In this document: one piece after another, positions 59,258-64,000 of the stretch
Position numbering within the stretch: the stretch's first letter is position 1
Layout: each line of letters begins with the position of its first letter
Made by a program: the position numbers and the translations under genes
The notes under the pieces: generated by a model
What the model was told of the DNA's origin: nothing
The model's database searches: none
The model's input: only the letters and a program-made list of their open reading frames with translations
NCBI GenBank assembly: GCA_907164885.2
Contig: OU015494.1
Span: forward strand, 1,518,768-1,582,767
Direction of reading: 5' to 3'
DNA: 64,000 nt
Source of the DNA: Dolomedes plantarius
Lineage: Eukaryota; Arthropoda; Arachnida; Araneae; Dolomedidae

Positions 59258-59920
59258 AATACGACGATCAATGTATACAATTGATGTAAAAAAACAAAAA
59301 AATATATTTATAAAAAAATCGTAAAGGATATATTTATAGACAAAATAATGTAGAAAAAAATATTCAAATTAAATGTAATAAGACATACTAAAGAATATAG
59401 TGCAGTTAATATAGTGCAGTTTGAGAAAAATAATATCTTTTATTGTACTTTAATATTTTTTGGATAATGTCCAATCTTCTGCCGCATTAGCAAGAAAAAA
59501 ATATTTTTTTTGTCTATTTAGTTGTTATGCACGTGACGACAAATTTATTTAAAGTACCAGAAAAAGAAATCACGTGATCAGTATTTGATAAATTAAATTC
59601 TAAAAATTAATCTTTAAAAATCAGAAAATGGAGGTAAAGATTCGAAAAAGATTTCATTTAAAAGGAAATTTTATGATCTTTCTCGTGATATAAATTTTAT
59701 AACCCTCATATTATTATTTGAAATGCAAATTTAAAAAAAGTTACAAAAACAGCTTAAAAATTTAATTTAAAATATCTAAGAAGAATTTTTCAAAAATCTT
59801 TCTTAGTGCACCCCTACACTATAAGAAAAATCGCCATGCAAAGTTTCAGCCCTTTGGGTCCAGCGGTTTTGTCTGTGCGTTGTAAGTCAGCGAGTCAGTC
59901 AGTTTCGGAACTGTTTTATA
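58066..59920. other. AT-rich DNA with a SINE/MITE-like block and (TA)n
   Basis: 58066-58870 no gene recognised. 58872-59100 has a GC-richer open minus frame without a known domain. 59118-59150 carries CTGGCTGAAAACCCGCACTTCGCTACGG-type sequence and 59800-59890 carries GCAAAGTTTCAGCCCTTTGGGTCCAGCGG-type sequence. Both resemble ends of widespread arthropod repeats, possibly one degraded element of about 790 bp; family not assigned. A (TA)n tract at 59196-59254 lies between two similar CAATGTAT(G/A)CAATT(A/G)ATG blocks. Confidence 0.4.
59196..59254. repeat. (TA)n microsatellite
   Basis: About 60 bp of TA, flanked by near-duplicates of CAATGTATGCAATTAATG. Confidence 0.95.
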
Positions 59921-61141
59921 CCCTGAAGTGCCACTGAATTAGGGATACCTATGTAGTAACGAGTTGGGCCTTCTCTGGCCTTGATAACGGCTGCCACACG
60001 ACGAGGCATAGATTCAACAAGTTTCTGGAAACGTTCCACGGGAATGGCTTGCCAAATATTGGCTAAAGCTGTCCATAATTCAGTAAGGTTCTTTGGTGAT
60101 GTGTGATAGCCTTTCACGCCTTGTTCAAAAACACCCCAAAGATGCTCAATAGGATTTAAGTCTGGGCTTCTAGGTGGCCAATTCATGACAGAGAAGTCAG
60201 AGGAATGCTCATCCAACCAGCCAGTAGCCAACCGGGACTTGTGAGAGGTACAGTTCTCTTGCTGGAAAACTCCATTACCGTGCGGATAACAGAACAGCAT
60301 AAACGGATGGAGGTGATCACCCAGCAACTCTACGTACCGAATTGCATTGAGGGAGGTTGGTACACGCACCAAAGATCCCAAACTGTGTCACGAAAAAACA
60401 CCCCAGACCATGATTGAGCCACCATGCCCTTGTACAGTTCCAGCCAGGCATGCAGGATTCATGGCTTCATGAGCCTGACGCCATATTCTCAGCCTCCCGT
60501 CGGCGTTAAGTAGTCGGAATCGAGACTCATCACTCCATGCTACTCGTTTCCAGTCCTCTAGACTCCAGTCTCTGTGCTCTCTTGCCCAGGCAATACGTGC
60601 AGCCCGATGGCGAGTATAAAGCAATGGTACTCTCGTAGGTCGACGGCTCCCGAAACCCATACGGTGAAGCGAGCGTTGCACAGTCCGATTACTGACTGTA
60701 CGACTGGCACCGTCAGTAAACTGGGTGGTAATTTGAGCTAATGTTTGGCTTCGCTGGCTACGTACAATACGCCTGAGCCGTCTCTCACCACGCACTGTCA
60801 AGACTAATTGTCCTTTGCAGTTTACCCGATCGCTAGCTTTTTTCCACCATCCATGTATTCTAGGTATACTCTTGACACTATCGACCTTGAAAATCCTAGC
60901 TGTCTGATGTTTTTTGGGAAATTGAATGGCCCATGCGTCACGCACCTACGATTTGTCCGCGATAGAAGGCGTCTAAATCAGGCAGTTTACCCATACTGGC
61001 AATTCCAACAACTAATTCAGAAGAAACACAGTACGCGCTATATATGCAGTTACCACAGCGCCCTCAATTACGCATATATGATGCGCAGCGCTACAGAATT
61101 TGCATAGGCTTTGCTATCCCTAATTCAGTGGCATTTCAGTG
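59921..61141 (-). mobile_element. Tc1-like element (DD36E spacing)
   Basis: TA at 59919-59920 and 61142-61143. Termini (reading inward) CCCTGAAGTGCCACTGAATT with AGGGATA at the left and CACTGAAATGCCACTGAATT with AGGGATA at the right: a ~27-bp inverted repeat with two differences. Length 1221 bp. The right end abuts a short TA tract. It holds one decayed transposase gene. Confidence 0.85.
59943..60994 (-). pseudogene. Tc1-family transposase relic, Asp-to-Glu in catalytic motif
   Basis: A likely ATG at 60994 starts MGKLPDLDAFYRG; three frame changes in the first 150 bp break HTH 1. From about 60830 the frame holds: RRLRRIVRSQRSQTLAQITT, RTVQRSLHRMGFGSRRP (HTH 2), RVAWSDESRFRLL (first Asp), GGSIMVWGVFS, a frameshift near 60388, then NGVFQQENCTSHKSRLATGW, where relatives have QQDN: the second catalytic Asp is Glu here. 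WPPRSPDLNPIEHLWG has the final Glu (PIE), 36 residues on. The frame then runs through the inverted repeat (IGIPNSVALQ) and ends at a stop only in the flank at 59899. Confidence 0.85.
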
Positions 61142-61143
61142 TA

Positions 61144-62379
61144 TATATATATATATTCGATAGATGGATGGTTGATGAGTTAAAATAGAGAAATAATGAG
61201 ATACATTTATATATTTAAAGTGGTAAAATACCAATTATTTTCTGACTACTCTTTTCGACACTTCATCTCTGTATTCAATTAAATTACAAAATTAGGCCAC
61301 GTAAAATTCGATAGATATTTCTATTACATGCACTAATAATTATTAAAGCCTTCATATTTATTCTTAAAAGCACATGAAAGAAAAAAAGGAAGTCTTATAA
61401 TCAGGAAATAACAGAAATATTCTCACCGATATCAAATTAAATATTTTACATGTTTTGAAACATTACGTGGGTTAAATGAAATGTTTCAAGATGTAATTGA
61501 ATGATATATTACGTATCTTATGCAGATACGTTGTACAATTTTTAAAAAGAAAATTTTAATTCTTATAGAAAAGACTTCATATGTATGATAAGAATTATAA
61601 TGGATATTTAAAAATATAACAGTAAAATAAAAGGGTTTTCTTTTTTCCCGTAACACATTCTAAAAAAATGTGGAAGGTAAAATTGAACAAAAATATGAAT
61701 TTTGCAAAGATCATCGTAAAATGGAATGGTCACATCCGATGTTATATATGATGGAAATTTTATTAGATCCTCTTTATGTTTCTTGTCATATATTTTCTAT
61801 CCTTAAAACTCCCTTTCTATGCTAATGCGGATTAACCTAAAAAGAGCAAATTGATTTACCCTTCTTTTGTAAATGGAAAAAAAGTACCGTCGTGAAATTG
61901 ATTTCAGACTGGTCTTATACCCTCGCGATATTTTTTCCCCGCTTCGATGATGTGATGTAAGTATTGCGATTCAAATGTGTATATTTCGTTTTTTTATGAC
62001 AAATTGAAATATATTTGATTTTATACATCTTTAAACAATGAAATTCATTCTTTTCTAATGAATGGACAGCAGATATTGAATAAAGAATGATGAAGCAAAT
62101 GTGTGCAATTATTTCGCAAACTTGTGGGAAATCGTGTATTTGCAAGTTTTTATTTGTTGACAAGAAGATTCATGGACCACACGATTTCAGTCTTTACACT
62201 CTGTCTATCAAATGATATATTTTCTAGGATTATAATTAGAATGTTCGCTCTTAAAATATTTTAGTACCTGAATTTGGGTATAAAAACTACTATTTTGCAC
62301 CGTAAGCATAAAATAAATTGTTGTTCTTACATTTTAATAAAACTTGATCGAGCGCTAGTGAAAATAAACAATTTTTATT
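61144..62379. other. AT-rich DNA without recognisable gene
   Basis: Short stop-rich frames; no domain, RNA or element terminus recognised. Confidence 0.45.
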
Positions 62380-62585
62380 TTGTGACCCCTGGCCGGAGCA
62401 TTCCAAACCAGGTCAGTATAGGTTGTGAAATGAGGCTCCGGTTTTTAATGTCCCCAGGCTGCATCCCAATTTTCCCATTTGACCCCACCTACAGACTTCA
62501 TAGTCCTATCCGGATTTCAAACTGCGCATCTCTTAGTCCAAAGCCCAACGCGCTTTCATTAGCCTACATTGAGTCCAAATTTTTT
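62380..62585 (-). mobile_element. tRNA-derived SINE
   Basis: On the minus strand, from about 62575: GTAGGCTAATGAAAGCGCG (A-box-like; compare TGGCNNAGTGG), GGCTTTGGACTAAGAG (anticodon-arm-like), GCAGTTTGAAATCCGG (B-box-like; compare GGTTCGAATCC). The spacing of A and B boxes (about 40 nt apart) fits a tRNA head. It is followed by a GC-richer body to about 62380. It contrasts with the AT-rich surroundings. Boundaries and family not known. Confidence 0.5.
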
Positions 62586-62840
62586 TTTAAAAAGAATCTT
62601 CACATATTATATTTCTATGATCAGTTTATAGTATGATAAATTTGAGTTTCATCTCCGTAGAAATATTTATGAGCTTATATTTAAAACAGTTATCTTTCAA
62701 GTAATGGGCATACTACAGATTTTCATTTTTTATTTACTACGTAATACTAAAATGTGTTGAACGCAGAGAGAACTAATATTCAATATATTTTTCCAAATCT
62801 AAGAGACAAAAGGCAGCGTCCATATAACACAAAATCTAAA

Positions 62841-63560
62841 CGCGGTGTTTCACGAAGGACCCCCAGATTTCAAATGAAATAACTCGGAAACAGGGATAAA
62901 TGGAAGCTTGAAACCAGTGGTATATAAATTTTAAAAACCCGTAACTATCTGATACAGAAACCTAAAAATTTCAGTTACAAATTGCGCCGATAGATGTCGC
63001 TGCAGATTGTATTACCATAAGTAGGTTGTACATAGTGGGTAATGCAAGCCCTCGTTGCATTCATATCAAAAAGGATTCAAAATGTGCACCTTTCCCACAA
63101 CACACATGTCGGAAACGAGAAATGAAATTGTCAGTGACTCTCTGTAGTGTGTCACACTAGAGAGAAATTGACACACAAGCTTGACAAATAGCCTCCTCCA
63201 GCTCGTCGAGTGTTAAAAGATTGTTGCGGTAAACAATGTCCTTCAATGTACCCCACAGAAAGTAGACACAGGTCGGGTGACTATGGATACCAATGCATGC
63301 CTTTTCTCTTAACTGTCGAATAGTTCAACGCAATAACTCTATCATCGAAGTATTCATCCAGAAAGTCAAAAACGTGTAGGTAATCTTGCATGAACCACGC
63401 CGTGTCTGGTCGATCATCCAACGCTTGTTGAGTGGTGACCAATTGTTTCAAAAATGCAATATATCGGTCAGTCGTCACCAAGAAAAAGGGCCCAATGATG
63501 ACATTGCGGGAGATTTCAGCCCAAACGGTCAGACTGATCGTTCCTATCTGCTATTTTTGG
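62841..63560 (-). pseudogene. Mariner transposase C-terminal relic
   Basis: Minus strand, upstream to downstream: TVWAEISRNVIIGPFFLVTT (about 63530-63470), YIAFLKQLVTTQQALDDRPD, FMQDYLHVFDFLDEYFDD (the QDGxRPH second-Asp motif has a deletion), a worn SPDL block (about 63285), KDIVYRNN, ELEEAICQACVSI and RVTDNFISRFRHVC (about 63140-63090). The left terminus is at about 62841 (CGCGGTGTTTCACGAAGGAC). The block CAGTTACAAATTGCGCCGAT (62968-62987) has an inverted partner ATCTACCGGTGCAATTTGTA at about 63930-63949, so the element's other inverted repeat reaches to the window edge. Stops and frameshifts present. Confidence 0.7.
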
Positions 63561-63749
63561 TACAACTGGAGTGCCTGGTCCTTCTGGATTTATCTTCAGT
63601 ATCAAGATGAAATATTATCACTGGTAGCTATCATCAGAGAGACACGTAGTCAAACGTGTTATATAAAATCAGTGCTTAAAAGTATAATGCTAGAGTTACA
63701 TGAAAAAAAAATTAAAATTAAGTGGAAAAGTAATAAAAACTAAGGACGT

Positions 63750-63930
63750 AATGAAGACGCATAACACTACAAGAGAGGAGAGCGAAAAACCCAACCCGAC
63801 CTGAATACTCAGGACGGGAGGGGAGGGATTAAAAACGATTAAGTAGAAACATCCTGGCCTGGGTTCGAACCCAAGTCGGGACACGTCCTCGGCTTCTGGA
63901 CTCCCTTTATAGGGATTCATACTGCGCCAT
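63750..63930 (-). mobile_element. Possible tRNA-related SINE fragment
   Basis: The B-box-like palindrome GGGTTCGAACCC (63861-63872) on the minus strand is preceded by TGGCGCAGTATGA at about 63929-63917 as a possible A box. A T-arm-like stem surrounds the B box. However, the A-box-like sequence coincides with the mariner inverted repeat, so it may be chance. A GC-richer tail with a C/T-rich run (about 63815-63775) follows. Confidence 0.3.
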
Positions 63931-64000
63931 CTACCGGTGCAATTTGTAACTAAACTTTTGAAGTTTCTGTATAATGTTCTTACGTTTTTTTTTTAATAAA

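Noticed and set aside
60388..60945. Start of the Tc1-like gene at 60945
   Set aside because: That codon is GTG and lies inside the gene; N-terminal codons in other frames reach back to an ATG at 60994.

Overview
This window looks like nuclear DNA from an animal, most likely an arthropod. It is AT-rich, has long (TA)n microsatellites, has no bacterial-style operons, and is dominated by decayed transposable elements: Tc1/mariner, piggyBac, pogo-like, BEL/Pao, Ty3/gypsy, a Ginger-like integrase, and several transposase families that I recognise from arthropod and cnidarian genomes but cannot assign to a named superfamily. An arachnid would fit, but that is inference; nothing here fixes the species. 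I found no convincing host gene. At most one short open stretch near 24.2 kb could be an exon.

Layout. 1-1.1 kb: two back-to-back fragments of a DNA transposon called 'family X' here. 1.1-7.9 kb: a minus-strand transposase relic ('family Y') split by a 3.4-kb element with ~600-bp inverted repeats (3289-6681). 7.9-19.95 kb: one BEL/Pao retrotransposon relic (gag/protease, RT, RNase H, integrase) cut in two places, first by a TTAA-flanked piggyBac-type element (9232-13490) that itself carries a Tc1 copy (11558-12625), then by a second family Y element with ~670-bp inverted repeats (14202-18042). 20-22 kb: a GC-richer stretch without recognisable genes, followed by (TA)n tracts. 23-27.5 kb: mostly AT-rich DNA without detectable genes. 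27.56-29.93 kb: the most complete family X coding relic. 31.16-33.38 kb: a Tc1 element interrupted by a 1040-bp TA-flanked insert. 34-37.7 kb: no genes seen. 37.77-39.28 kb: piggyBac transposase relic. 39.6-41.4 kb: Ty3/gypsy fragment and LTR-like DNA. 41.45-41.99 kb: another unassigned transposase relic. 45.72-46.10 kb: hAT-like MITE. 46.5-48.3 kb: a complete mariner-type element with an intact 372-residue transposase. 49.65-51.1 kb: a broken mariner. 51.14-51.32 kb: a short MITE. 51.4-52.75 kb: integrase relic of Ginger/KRBA2 type. 52.89-53.85 kb: a truncated Tc1. 54.0-58.06 kb: a pogo-like element carrying a full-length family X element inside one terminus. 59.92-61.14 kb: Tc1-like relic. 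62.4-64 kb: a tRNA-derived SINE and a mariner fragment running to the window edge.

The genes do not form a pathway. What links them is a record of nested insertion. Several insertions can be read precisely because the split host gene resumes on the other side and target-site duplications (TTAA, TA, AAT) are visible. The points most worth following are the two long-inverted-repeat transposase families (X and Y), the element nested in Y, and the one mariner that still looks intact.
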